A stretch of 38,708 nt of DNA, taken from NCBI GenBank assembly GCA_004335835.1, contig RWJK01001162.1, positions 1,522 to 40,229 on the forward strand. Direction: 5' to 3'. Each line of letters opens with the position of its first letter. Within the stretch, counting starts at the first letter, position 1. Positions 1 through 10,812 of this stretch are shown piece by piece. The DNA comes from Scenedesmus sp. ARA3. Its lineage: Eukaryota > Chlorophyta > Chlorophyceae > Sphaeropleales > Scenedesmaceae. The position numbers were made by a program, and so were the translations under genes. The notes below the pieces were generated by a model that was not told the DNA's origin, made no database searches, and was given only the letters and a program-made list of their open reading frames with translations.

Positions 1-221
1 GAAGCTCAGGCTGTGCTGCAGTGGTGCAGCACAGCCCAGTCCTGCAAGCAACAGCATAGCAAGGCGTTGCAGAGTCAAGCACGGCTGTTAGCATGCAGCT
101 GGCATCGCTGAAAGGGGGCTCAGGAAGTGCTGCGCGTGCAGCATAGCCCAGTCCTGCAAGCAGCAAAGCATGTTGCAAAATCACATACAGCTGTCAGCAT
201 GCTGTGCTGCAATGCCCAGTC
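1..221 (-). repeat. Three echoes of an exon start (unknown gene)
   Basis: On the minus strand the junction tgcttgcag|GACTGGGC occurs three times, with exon-side boundaries at 221, 153 and 41 (spacing 68 and 112). Each copy keeps the acceptor and about 15-25 nt of exon, then diverges or hits a stop. The genuine copy is probably beyond position 1. Confidence 0.6.
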
Positions 222-1766
222 CTGCAAGCTGCACCAAGCTGAGGTTGCACAGGCAGCTCTCAAAACAACATTTGACTTGTTGCAGCACTTCTGCACAACC
301 AAACTGTACATGCAAATCTGCTGTCAGCGATGTCAGTGGCTCACAACAGCCGTTGATGAGTGCTGTAAGCATTGCTCACATCCCTGCCTACACACCCATT
401 GCCCACACACACACACATTGCTTTATATACATTGCTTTGGCACTAATGCCAACAGCAGCATCAACCCACCAGAGCCAACTCATCAGTAGCTGCTGTCTGG
501 TACAAGTATGGCTGCTGCTCCCCTTGTGTGCAGCACAGCGCAGCAGAGAGGCGCGGGTCTGTCTGCAGCAGCTGCTGCTGCTGCTTCTGCAAGCTGCTTG
601 CGCCCACTCCAGCACAACCCGCCATCACACACACTGAGGACCCAGGAGCAGCGGCAGTCAGGCTGCAGCAGACAACACACACGCGGAAGTTCGGTCAGTA
701 CTGCAAGATGCAAGGACATCCCGACATGTCCTGTTGCACATCATGATTGTGCCGCTAGCATACTCATTGCCCAAAACAGCTGCTTTTGAGAACAAAGGCT
801 CTGGACATACAGCTCAAACACATCAGTGAAGCAGCAGCGCCACTCACATCACGCAGTCTGCGCCACACTCGCTCAGCTCCCGCAGCAGCACGGCAGCCGC
901 CTGGCCCAGCGAGGCCCGCGAGCCGTCAGCAGCAATGGATGACAAGCCTTGCAGCACCGCACGCACCTGCAGCAAATGTCAAGCAGCAAAAAAACGATAA
1001 GTCTGAAGCAGCAATGTAGGGCAGGCCCTGCAGCACCGCACGCAACTGCAACAAAGGCCAGGCAGCACAAACACGATAAGTCTGGAGCAGCACTAGAGGG
1101 GAGACCTTGCAGCACCACGCGCACCTGCGGCGGTTGTGATGCACACAGTTGCAGCAGGCACACTGTCAGTGTGCATTAGCGCCGCTAGCAGCGCATGTGA
1201 GCTGCATGATTCTGAGGGTATCAGCGCTGCTGCTGCTCCTGCTGCTCAAACAATGCAGGTGCTGTGCAGCGCCGCCACGGCACAGATGCCTAGCATGTGT
1301 ACCTGTCTTACAAGCAGGGTTGTTGGTTGGGGTTTCAGATTCGAGAAAGCAGCGTGCAGCAGCTGTACAAGTTGCAGTAAAAAAAGCAGCAATGGAAAGC
1401 AGCACTCACCCGCTGCATGACCTGTGCTTCCCACACCGGCGTAGACGCGACATCTGCTGATGAGAACGCTGCTCCTGCAGGCACGGGTTGCTGTTCCGCA
1501 GCCCCTGATGGTGCAGCAGCTGCTTCCACGGCCGCTGAGCACTGTGATGATGCAGAAAGACACTGCGATGTTTCCGTGTTCGCAGGATCAGCTGGTTTTG
1601 CTGCGGCATCCTGTGCTGTTGAGCTGTCAGCAGCAGACGCTGCTGACTTGGCCTGTGGTGTCACCCCCTGCTGCTGCTGTCCTGCTGGTGACAGCGGGTG
1701 CCCTGCTGGAGCCCCATTGCAGTTAGGGACTTCACTATCACTAGTTTTTGACAGGCAGCCGCCCAT
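1..1766 (-). CDS. N-terminal part of an unrecognised, probably N-myristoylated protein (runs off the left edge)
   Basis: Three exons can be joined on the minus strand with consistent phase: 1766-1410 (start ATG at 1766-1764, 119 codons, donor gtgagt), 966-848 and 662-470. The product starts MGGCLSK, which fits an N-myristoylation (Gly2) plus palmitoylation (Cys4) signal for membrane attachment. A low-complexity Ala/Ser/Gln stretch follows. The second exon encodes VRAVLQGL...LLRELSECGADCV, a helical segment loosely like the start of a GAF-type domain; this resemblance is weak. An upstream in-frame ATG at 1787 exists, but the Met-Gly start is preferred. Intron tips at 847 and 469 are gtgagt and gtgggt. 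Further exons must lie left of the window, because the exon-like pieces at 1-221 look like echoes ending in stops. The family is not recognised. Confidence 0.5.
888..1124 (-). repeat. Three 79-bp tandem copies spanning a 3' splice site (unknown gene, exon 2)
   Basis: The exon-2 acceptor of the left-edge gene (boundary 966) is repeated at 1045 and 1124, exactly 79 bp apart. Copies share the exon start (GTGCGTGCGGTGCTGCA on the minus strand) and the intron sequence around acgataagtctg. The copy at 1045 has TTGCGTGCGG and the one at 1124 GTGCGCGTGG, so they have diverged. Confidence 0.65.
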
Positions 1767-2991
1767 TACCGCGTTAAACACGGGCAAATCCGATCACATG
1801 CATGGAACAGTGCTTGGTCGCCGGACCCTCGATCTCTCCCTTTTGCTGGTTTCCAACCTTTTCGGTGTGACACTTTAAACAAAAAAGCCGAGAATCAAAC
1901 GGGATGTAGCAGAGCCCTGTCCTTCTGTCCGCTGTCTCTCACGTGGCTCTGTTGCTGCTTCAGAAAAGTGTCCTTCCACGCTTAGACAGTGTTTTCCGAA
2001 CAACAGTCACTCCTGGGTGAGTGGGCGAGCGCGGCCGGGTCTGATGTGCTGCCTGAAGCCTGATACCTGAATACGGGCACAAATCTTGATGACTCATGAC
2101 ACTTCTGATTTGACAGCACGCTCCACAGCTCTCAAAACATAGCAAGGACCTGATTTGGCTTGCTACTTGAAAAACTGCAGCAAATTGGCCCCACTGCAAA
2201 CACGGTCATGTGTGAAGCACTGCATCCTGCACCTGCACACAGCAGATGGCCTACACCAGGGCCCTACAACATTGAAGCACGAAATTAGCCTGAAAATTCA
2301 CGTATGACCTGATACCGAATTATGTTTTCTGTGCTCCAGCAAGAGCAGCGATGGATGTGGCCACCTCCCATCCTGCTCGGGCCTCTTTTGCAACTGCTGA
2401 AGCAAGCTGAAACTCAGCACCCAGATAGCTCACCCCAGCACCCAAAATCACACTTGCACGACCACACGTGATGATACAATGTTGTGCGTGGAATCAGGTA
2501 CTGCTCACGCAACTCTGCAGTGCTGAACAGGCCAGCCAGGCCAGCCACACCCGTGCCCGGGCCTTGGGCCCAAGACACCCTTTGGCCGGCACGGCGCCGT
2601 GCCCAGGTACTGCCCTGCATGGTATGCAATGCTGCACTATGCTGCAATGATGCTGATCCATGGTGCTGAAGAGCACTAGGCTATGCACATGCGTGCATGC
2701 CATACCAGCCATCTGTGAAGCAGCACGGCTGATGTGGTTGAACTGCGCATGAATAAAGGCAGCAGTGATGCAGCCCTGCGCTACACCCGAGACCGCACGC
2801 CTGTCCCAATTGCTGACACAAACATACTGCTGTTGTGATACTAATGGTGAACAGCTACGTGATACTGCGCAGTCTTGGCGAGGCCTGCCTTGGTGATATA
2901 GCTCCAATTCTTCTCTGCAGAATGCAGCACACAGTCTCAAGCAAGCCGAGTGGTTTGCGCCAAGAGCATAATAAAGGCCTCTCCCCTGCTG
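1767..2991. other. Intergenic: upstream of the left-edge gene and 3' flank of acylphosphatase
   Basis: No coding region was recognised. The stretch should hold the promoter of the minus-strand gene starting at 1766 and the 3' UTR of the minus-strand acylphosphatase ending at 2992. Short ORFs here show no family motif. Confidence 0.5.
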
Positions 2992-3165
2992 TCAAGGTAC
3001 ATTCTTCCGGCGCTCAAACACTTCAAACTCAAGCTGCTGCAGCTGCCGCTCGTTGCTGATCTTGCAATCCTCAATGTGGCTGTAAGGGCTTCCCTCTGTG
3101 CACAGCCACTGCTTCATCTCCTGCAGCTGCTGCTCGGGCCCTTGACACTCGCCCACTGCAGCAGC

Positions 3166-3202
<37 letters not shown>

Positions 3203-4141
3203 CTACTTGTAGCAGCAGTGGCGATGGCCGCAGTCAATGCAGAATCACAGGAGCCATTGCCAGCTGCATAAAAGCAATTCTAGCTCACCCATCTGCTGAT
3301 CTGGTGCTCATGCCTGAGGCAATGCTGCTGGCTCTGCCGCATGAAAAAAAAACATAGCTGCTGCTGTTGCTGCTGCTCACCGACTGTGCCGCGCAATGTG
3401 TTGGCCACCCAGCCCACAAGCTTCAGAGCAGAGGCCTTCTGCACAGCGAATTTCCTAAAGTACACACCCTGTACCTGTGGTTGACTTGCGAACGGCGGCA
3501 AACCAACAGAAGCACAAACACACAAGGCAACAGAAGGTTTGACGCAGTTGCACTGCTGATGACGGGTTCCGCGCTAGTAGCACCTCATGCATGGCGAGCC
3601 TGCTACGGATGTTGCTGGCATAGGCGTTGTACTGCTGTTGCGGCGGGCAGCAGAAACCGCATCTGGCAGGTTGCGCAAGCACATGCAAGTTGCACGCATG
3701 TTGCTGTTGTTGCATGAAAAAGTCTGCTGATAGAGCAGTGTTTAACTCAGCTTCAATTAGTGCATGTGTAAACATATGTTGGGCGTTGTCATGCATTAGC
3801 ATGTGCATAGAGCTGCTGCTGGATGTGCTGCTGCTGCTGCTGCCGCTGCTGCAGCCAGCCTGCGTTACAGGTTGCGGCATACTGCTGAGGCAGAAACCCA
3901 CCCGGCCTGAAACCTCAAAGTGGAATGCTCCAAGCGACCCCATAGCTGCCTTACTGGCAGCACAGGCTTCCTGTGCTGCAGGTTGAGCTGATGCTGCTAC
4001 TGCTGCTGCTGCAGCGCCTGGCAATCCAAGACTAGGGCTTGACAACAGGGCCCTTTGAAGCACAGGATATCTGCAGATCAAAGCGACGCTACAAACTCCA
4101 CAGGCAGCTGCAAGCATCAAACGTGCATGCTGATGTGGCAT
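2992..4141 (-). CDS. Acylphosphatase (EC 3.6.1.7)
   Basis: Acylphosphatases hydrolyse carboxyl-phosphate bonds of acyl phosphates. Three exons on the minus strand: 4141-3902, 3474-3381 and 3155-2992, phases 0 and 1, 165 codons plus stop. The joined product contains FEVSGRVQGVYFRKF, then GWVANTLRGTVVGECQGP, then EGSPYSHIEDCKISNE and a final FEVFERRK, which is the whole acylphosphatase fold in order. The catalytic Arg (in FRK) and Asn (in ANT) are present. The conserved domain starts at an internal MGSLGAFHFEVSGR (about residue 67) and is 99 aa, close to the usual 98. The extra 66-residue N-terminus is hydrophobic then Ala-rich and may be a targeting peptide; translation could instead start at the internal Met. 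The gene is divergent from citrate synthase with 362 bp between starts. Intron 2 carries a CAG tract (CTG on the coding strand) just before its acceptor. Confidence 0.9.
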
Positions 4142-4503
4142 GGCATTGGGTCCGATCCTCGTGCCTTTCGTGCCCAGTTGACGAGTGCCCTAGACTTGAC
4201 GTGAAAATCGCCACATTCAACTACAATTGCGGATCACGAGCACTTTGGCGCCCAAATGGGCATCCGGGCAGGCGCAGTGGTGCATTATGCAATCTTACTG
4301 ACAGTTGGCAAATGACAATGGTGCGTCAGCCTGCACAACCGTGAAGTTGAAGGCACCATATCTACCAGCATATGAAGAGCAGACTTGATCGGCTGTATAT
4401 TGCTGAGCTTTGACTATTGCTTGCTTCGTCACTGCCGCAGCACTCTAGGAGTCCTCCGCTTGCTGCCCGCACGTGCTGCGATCGCTGTAGCGCGAGCAGC
4501 AAC
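4142..4503. promoter_or_regulatory. Shared divergent upstream region of acylphosphatase and citrate synthase
   Basis: Only 362 bp separate the start codons of the two divergent genes, so both promoters and 5' UTRs must lie here, or in unseen 5' exons. No TATA box stands out; this is inferred from gene orientation. Confidence 0.45.
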
Positions 4504-7500
4504 ATGGCTTACAACAGTGCTGTAAGCCGGCTTTCTGTACTATCGCACCACCTAGGGGCTGGGGAGGAGGCACCCTGCCTAGCCAGACAGGACACAGCTG
4601 CTGCTGCTGATGACTCTGTGCGCCCAGCGCCGGGTGGTGGCAAGGGCACGCTAACAGTGCTGGACAACCGCACTGGCAAGAAGTACACGGTAAGCTATCG
4701 TGGGCACACACTGCCTGCTTGGTTTGTCTGCTCGGACCTGCAGCCCTGTCTCGGACAAAACGAGCATGCCGAGCACAGCAATCGTCTCAGTATCCATCCA
4801 ATTATCTAATTGTTTCTTTTGCAACAGCTCGAGGTGTCCGAGGGCGGAACGATCAGCGCACAGGCCCTGAAGCAGATCACTGCAGGAGGAGATGGTGTTG
4901 GGCTCAGGACATATGACCCTGGGTGAGCCAGTAGCCATGTTGCCATGTGCTGTAGCCCTAGGGTTTCAACAGACAGTCCAAAATCTGTTGTTGCTGTGTA
5001 GAATACCATCATGTGCAGCTAGTTAGATCGAAGTTATCTCAGCTGCTCATGCTGCTGCTGAAGTGCCACTGCGCAGCGACTATGCATCCGCTGCCTCAAT
5101 GCATGCAGACTTGCATATAATACACGTCGTTTCGCATGTTTTGCATGTGCGCAAACTACATTGCACTCTCATTGTTGCTCATGTGCGCATGCACCCAGCT
5201 TTCCTGCAAGCTGCCCGCTTTGCTACCCTCTGCTGCCCTCCTAATGCACCTCCCTCCTATCCACTCTTGTACTAGAGTGGCACATGTGGCGCCCCTCTTG
5301 CTGATCTTATCGCCTGCCTGCCGCTCCGCTGCTTCATGGCATAACAGCTACACCAACACCAGCGCGGTGATCAGCCACATCAGCTTCATCGATGGCGACT
5401 AGGGCATCCGGTCTTGAAGAGTCCAGCTTCTGGCATTGCCCTGCGCTACTCCGCTTGCTGCTTGTCACTCATATCTTGCCCTCAACCGCCTGCTTTCTGC
5501 ATGTTGCTGCATTGCGCAGCTACACCAACACCAGCGCGGTGATCAGCCACATCAGCTTCATTGATGGCGACAAGGGCATCCTGCGCTACAGGGGCTACCC
5601 CATCGAGGAGCTCACTGAGGCGAGCTACCTGGAGAGCGCATTCCTGGTGCTGTACGGCAACCTGCCCAGCCGGTGAGTCAATGTAACGCAGCGAAACGTG
5701 TTGTGAACAAAAGTGAAACCAAGACCAGATTCAGTAGAGGAGCTGACTGAAGCCAGCTACCTGGAGAGCGCATTCCTGGTGCTGTACGGCAACCTGCTCA
5801 GCCGGTGAGTCAGAAACACATCCAATGTATGCTTTTATATTGCGCCAAAGTGATACAAGTAAATGGCTGAGGCCAGCTACCTGGAGAGTGCCTTCCTGGT
5901 GCTGTACGGCAACCTGCTCAGCCGGTGAGTCAGAAACACATCAAGTGTCTGCTTTTATGTTGCTTCAAAGTGATAAAAAGTAAATGGCTTAGGCCAACTA
6001 CCTGGGGAGCACATTCCTGCTGCTGTACGGCAACCTGCCCAGCCGGTGAGCAGGAGTTGATGACAGAGAGATTATGCTCGATGTATGGCTTTTTGTGCAT
6101 ATTTGGTGCTGTGCATTCCTGGTGCTGTGCGCCCAGCTGGTGAGTCAACAGAATTTATCGGAGTTCGAATCTATCCTGCATGCACATGTCCATTTCACTG
6201 CACGTCATAACGTACCCTGCAGCTGCTGACACACCCTGCCACTGTGGCTGCCGCCCTTTATCGTCAATACTTTGTCCTGCTGCTGCAGGCCCGAGCTGAC
6301 TGCTTTCAGCGAGTCTGTGATGATGCACGCCGGAGTGCCGCGCGCAGTGGAGGACGTAATCCACGCAATGCCCCACGACGCACACCCCATGGCCATCATT
6401 CTGACGGGGCTTTGTGCTTTAAGTGGCTGCCACCCGGAGCAGAACCCTGCGCTAGCGGGGCAGAACGTGTACAAGAGTCGAGCGGTGCAGGACCAGCAGA
6501 TTGCGCGCCTCATCGGCAAGGTGTGTTATATGTTACACAGTTGTTATTTTGATGCCATAGTTGTTGTCACATTGTTATGTCGTCAAGGGCGAGCAGTTTA
6601 AGGGCAGCTTCTTGTGAATGCGGCAGGACATGCACGTTTCCTTCCCAAGCATGCTCTTCCTCTTCCAACATGCTCTGAGGTGCTGCTGCTGCTGCTGCTG
6701 CTGCAGATCTCCACGCTTGCGGCGCTGGCCTACCACAAGTCCACAGGCCGCACAGCAGCGCGCCCCAACCAGCGCATGGGCTTTGCAGGTGTGTGTGCTC
6801 AGCAGCAGCAGCAGCAGCAGTGTGTTCACCTTGCAGTGGCTTTGCACGTGCGTGGCAGCAGCAGCAGCAGCAGCGCAGCCGCCACCATGCAGCAGCAATG
6901 CAAATGCGGATGCAAATGCGGATGCAAATGCGGATGCAAATGCGGATGCAAATGCGGATGCAGTGACGTGGCATGCAACAGACGGGTCAGCAGGCGCGCT
7001 CCCAGCTGCAGTTGGTGCAGGTGTGCAGCTACTTTGCAGCTGTGTCTCATGGCGGGTGTCCTGCAATGTCCTGCAGTGTCCTGCACGGCTATTGCGCCAC
7101 TGCCCCCTTTTCCTGCTAACCTCATATACAATCTGCTTGCTGCTCTGTCATGCTGGGTCGTCTTCCCTGCATTCCCGCAGAGAACTTCCTGTACATGCTG
7201 GACAGCAACGGCAGCCCCAGCTACCGCCCCAACCCCCGCCACTTGTGACCCCTTTATCAATCCCATTCTTTTGTGTTTCAATTTGCCTGCAGAGAACTTC
7301 CTGTACATGCTGGACAGCAACGGCAGCCCCAGCTACAAGCCCAACCCGCACCATTTGTGAGAGCCCCATTTTTACTCCCATTTATAAATGCCATCCTTTT
7401 TGTGTTTATCTGCCCGCAGAGAACTTCCTGTACATGCTGGACAGCAACGGCAGCCCCAGCTACAAGCCCAACCCGCGCCTGGCGCGGGCCCTGGAGATCA

Positions 7501-9254
7501 TGTTCATCCTGCACCAGGAGCATGAGATGAACTGCTCCACAGCAGCAGCACGCCACCTGGCTTCAAGGTGAGCAGTATGCTGATGTTGCCAGCACCAGCA
7601 TACTTGTGCATTTCACTTCTTGCCTTCACTGCTGCTGCCACATCGTGTGACACCCTGCTGGCAGATTCCCACACTGCCCTGTTTGAAACAAACTGCTTTG
7701 CTGTGTTGCCTTTGCAGCGGTGTGGACGTGTACACTGCCGTGGCGGGCGCTGTGGGTGCGCTGTATGGCCCGTTGCACGGCGGCGCCAACGAGGCGGTGC
7801 TGCGCATGCTGGAGCGCATCGGCAGCGTGGAGAACATCCCCGCATTCATCGCAGGTCAGTTAATTATCAGTAGCACTTACAGCAGCAACATTATAAAGCA
7901 GCAACAGTATAAATCAATATTGCTTTGTGATTAGTTCTTGGTGCAGCGCATCGGCAGCGTGGAGAACATCCCCGCCTTGATCGCAGGTCAGTTATCTTTG
8001 AAACAATCAAGCAGTAATGGTATACGAATTTTGATCGCGAACAACGATGACGCTGATCGTGCTGTGTCACAAACTTGCCGCTACCTGACGCGAGCGCTGC
8101 TTCTTGTAGAGCCGCTGCTCACGTCTGTTGCCGACTCTTGCTGTTGCTGCTGCTGCTGCTGCATTGGCTGCCACAGGCGTCAAGGCCAAGCGCGAGAAGC
8201 TGTTTGGCTTTGGCCACCGCGTGTACAAGAACTTTGACCCGCGCGCCAAGATCATCCGCGGGGTGGCCGAGGACGTGTTCAAGATTGCTGGCAGGGACCC
8301 ACTGATTGAGGTGGCCATCGCGCTGCAGGTGAGGGCAGGCATTTCTTGGCTACGAAACCCTGGAACGATCTGGAGCCTAGGCTCGTTGTAGCAGAGACAC
8401 TGCACTGCCTGCATGCTGACCTGCCGCATGTCCATGCTTATCATGGCAGGGCGCCCTGGCGATGACGAGGTCTTTGCTTTGCGCAGGCCGCTCCCCCATT
8501 CTTGGACGATGCGGTGCCTAATACCATCACGTTCTGCCGTTCTGCCAACTGTGCATGCTTGCAGGACGCTGCGCTGAGCGATGAGTACTATGTGTCGCCT
8601 AACCTGTGTCGCCAGCATTTATCTATGTTGCAATGCCCTGAACCACCACTCGTGTTGTTGTTTGCAGGACGCCGCGCTGAGTGACGAGTACTTTGTGAGC
8701 CGCAAGCTGTACCCCAACGTGGACTTCTACAGCGGGCTGGTGTACAGGGCCATGGGCTTCCCCCCCGCCTTCTTCACAGTGCTCTTCGCCATCCCACGGT
8801 GAGTTCACAGCGTGAATTTTGATGTTTTGTTGTTGGTGTGAACTTTTGTCGGCACAGCACGGGCACAAGGCCATGGGCTTTTTCCGGCTTGCCTATACTG
8901 CAACGTTCTTCTACTCGTCATGGCTGCGGGCTGCTGCACCTCACTCAATCAATGAACCAAGTGCACACCACTCACTCAATCCCTGTGAATGTGTGTGTTT
9001 CACCTTGCAGCATCGTGGGCTACTGCGCGCACTGGCGCGAGTCGCTGGCAGACCCAGACACCAAGATCCTGCGGCCGCAGCAGGACTACCGAGGCGTGTG
9101 GCTGCGCCACTTTGCCCCAATGAACCAGCGCAGCCAGGCGGCCCCAGCCGGCATCGCTTTCACCGGCAAGCCTGCGCAGACGGCTGAGCAGCCTGTTATC
9201 GCGCGGCCGGGCAATGCGTACCGGCGGCGCGTGGCGGGCGACAACTGGATGTGA
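4504..9254 (+). CDS. Citrate synthase, peroxisomal/glyoxysomal type (PTS2)
   Basis: It condenses acetyl-CoA and oxaloacetate to citrate, here probably for the glyoxylate cycle and peroxisomal beta-oxidation. Ten exons: 4504-4689, 4828-4922, 5520-5672, 6289-6520, 6707-6788, 7420-7567, 7718-7854, 8177-8328, 8668-8798, 9011-9254; total 1560 nt, 519 aa, normal for the glyoxysomal family. All joins keep phase and use GT-AG. Catalytic residues are visible: His in [10 protein letters not shown], His in GFGHRVYK, Asp in NVDFYSG. The start at 4504 ([18 protein letters not shown]) places RLSVLSHHL, an exact R-L-x5-H-L PTS2, near the N-terminus; an in-frame ATG at 4417 would bury it. The C-terminus (DNWM) is not a PTS1. 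Five of its splice junctions have tandem echoes (separate entries), so automated gene callers may pick wrong exons. In Chlamydomonas the comparable gene is CIS2. Confidence 0.95.
5345..5411 (+). repeat. Echo of citrate synthase exon 3 start (pseudo-exon)
   Basis: The first 55 or so nt of exon 3 (real copy at 5520) are repeated with an acceptor-like aacag before CTACACCAAC. The copy reads in frame from exon 2 but meets TAG where the real exon has AAG (GGCGACTAGGGC against GGCGACAAGGGC). Spacing is 175 bp. Confidence 0.85.
5737..6148 (+). repeat. Four tandem echoes of citrate synthase exon 3 end with its 5' splice site
   Basis: The exon end GCTGTACGGCAACCTG.. and its donor CCG|gtgagt (real boundary 5672) recur at 5804, 5924 and 6045, with a shorter degraded copy near 6113-6148. 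Periods are 132, 120 and 121 bp. Unit interiors share intron text such as cagaaacacatc and gcttttat.. No copy has a convincing acceptor, so they are decoy donors rather than cassette exons. Confidence 0.85.
6899..6962 (+). repeat. 12-bp minisatellite in citrate synthase intron 5
   Basis: Five perfect head-to-tail units of TGCAAATGCGGA lie within intron 5, with a partial sixth. Confidence 0.9.
7181..7360 (+). repeat. Two echoes of citrate synthase exon 6 start (pseudo-exons)
   Basis: The acceptor and first 60-65 nt of exon 6 ([18 protein letters not shown]; real start 7420) are repeated at 7181 and 7293, spacing 112 and 127 bp. Each copy keeps a pyrimidine-rich tract and cag and stays in frame with exon 5. 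They then run into TGA (PNPRHL* and PNPHHL*, the latter stop at 7358-7360) where the real exon continues [10 protein letters not shown]. Use of either would truncate the enzyme before its catalytic half. Confidence 0.9.
7941..7985 (+). repeat. Echo of citrate synthase exon 7 end
   Basis: The exon 7 end (GCGCATCGGCAGCGTGGAGA.., donor GCAG|gtcagt at 7854/7855) is copied 131 bp downstream, with donor at 7985/7986 and one changed codon pair (AFI to ALI). A gtgcag just before it could serve as acceptor, making a possible mini-exon. Confidence 0.85.
8565..8603 (+). repeat. Echo of citrate synthase exon 9 start
   Basis: The acceptor ttgcag plus about 35 nt of exon 9 ([12 protein letters not shown] against [12 protein letters not shown]) is duplicated 103 bp upstream of the real start at 8668. 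A fainter third copy may lie near 8447-8475. Confidence 0.8.
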
Positions 9255-10812
9255 ATGTGAATGTGCAGCAGGAGAAACAGCGGCCGCTGGGCTCCACTTT
9301 GTTTGGGCACCTGCTAGCGACTGTCATGCACGGGTGCGATGTAGCAGCGCATGCCTGCGGTCATGCTTGTCTGCTGTTATTGCTGCAGCGGACAGTGGTG
9401 GAATGCAGCTATGCATGTGGCTTGGCTGCGGCTTGTGACTTGCTGAGCTGCGCAGGGTGCCGCTGCGCTGCATGGGCGGTGAACTGTAGATGGTTGCTTG
9501 GGCTGCGGTGCTTGGTATGAAGGTGTAGGCAGCAGCAGGCAGCAGGGGCTGGAGCACCTTGCAGGGTGCGCTGCAGTTGTACAGCTATGGTTTTGTGTAT
9601 CATTGCACCTTGTGTAAGACAGTTTGTGTGTTGGTTTGCGGTTTGCGGTTTTTATTGCAGGGATTGCAGTTTTGGCTTCCTTTTGGTCGGCCCCTTTTCC
9701 GGCGCCTGGGAAACATCACATGTTGCCGGGACGCATTGTCTTTGTGTACCTGGCAGCACTGGTCGTCACACTACTTGCCCCATGTGTGCATTGCGACCGC
9801 GCCAGCAGCTTGCTTGTCTCCTGCTTTGGTGCAGCACTCGGCAAGCTGCACTGGCTGCACTAGCCGAGACGGTTTTTCCTGCGCGGTTGACACATTTGTA
9901 TTGTATCGTGCTTGACAGCATTTCGTAGGGGCGGATGTAGCTGTGAATGTTAAGGAAGATTGTTTGTTTTGTTGGCTCTTACCGAAGGATGACTAGCCTG
10001 GCGTCACGTTAATCCCGTTTCTTCGTTATCAAATGCTGTCCAAGTGGATAGCGCCGGTTGCATGACATGTACCTGCTGCTCATTCTGCGGTGCTGATTGT
10101 GATTGGCATTGTCTTGCTGACGCCGGGTAACCTTATGCGTTTATAACCCTTTAATGCGGTAACTGGTTCTGCTGGAAACTGCGCAGTGCCTGATCATCAC
10201 ACAGTGTGTTGGTAAGCAACGTGAACTGCTGGTCCTAAAGCAGTGCACAATTGCTTTGATGCTAGCTAGGGAGCGCTCCCTACCGCATTGCACATGGTGC
10301 CACTGTGTGTGCGCTGCGCTGTGCAGCACTGGACCTGTCCACAGATGTATTGGTGTTCGACAGTGTTGCAGTTGTTGTGCAATGAATGCAATCGGCAACT
10401 TTCTTTATATGTGCAAGATCAGGCTGCAAGGGGTTTTTCTGTGGCCTCGCTGCACTGCGGGTTCACATCAGGGCTGCATGTCCAGGGTTACCGGGTGGGC
10501 AGATCGGGGCGAACGCCCGGAATCAGGAAACCAGAACAAACCTGCTTTCAACGACATTTTTTCAGTCCTGTCCGGGTTCTTGCTGCATGCGAACTTGACA
10601 GAGTAAGTTGACTCGTTGATCACGTTGTTCTTTTGGCGCGATGACAAGTTGAAGCGTATCTTATGCAGGGCAGCGTGCAACTGTAGGTTTTTGCATTCTG
10701 CACTTGATTCAAAAGCTTCCGTGCACACCCTGCGCGGTCTCGGCAGGGAATTGACACTCGCGTTCAGCCAACCGCATGCCTGTGCAGCGCTGCTGAGTTA
10801 AAATCAGCGACA
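9255..10812. other. 3' flank of citrate synthase and upstream region of the thioredoxin-like gene
   Basis: No further coding region was recognised. A TGTAA at about 9614, the typical green-algal poly(A) signal, is a candidate end for the citrate synthase transcript and implies a 3' UTR of about 370 nt. Confidence 0.4.

Noticed and set aside
6160..6190. GTTCGAATC, a tRNA B-box-like motif
   Set aside because: No A box or cloverleaf can be formed with the surrounding sequence.
6614..7571. Two overlapping 248- and 317-codon ORFs across citrate synthase introns
   Set aside because: They mix intron repeats with exon frames; the spliced model explains the conserved parts.
10140..10160. TTATAACCC as a TATA box for the thioredoxin-like gene
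   Set aside because: It is about 670 bp upstream of the start codon with no other support.
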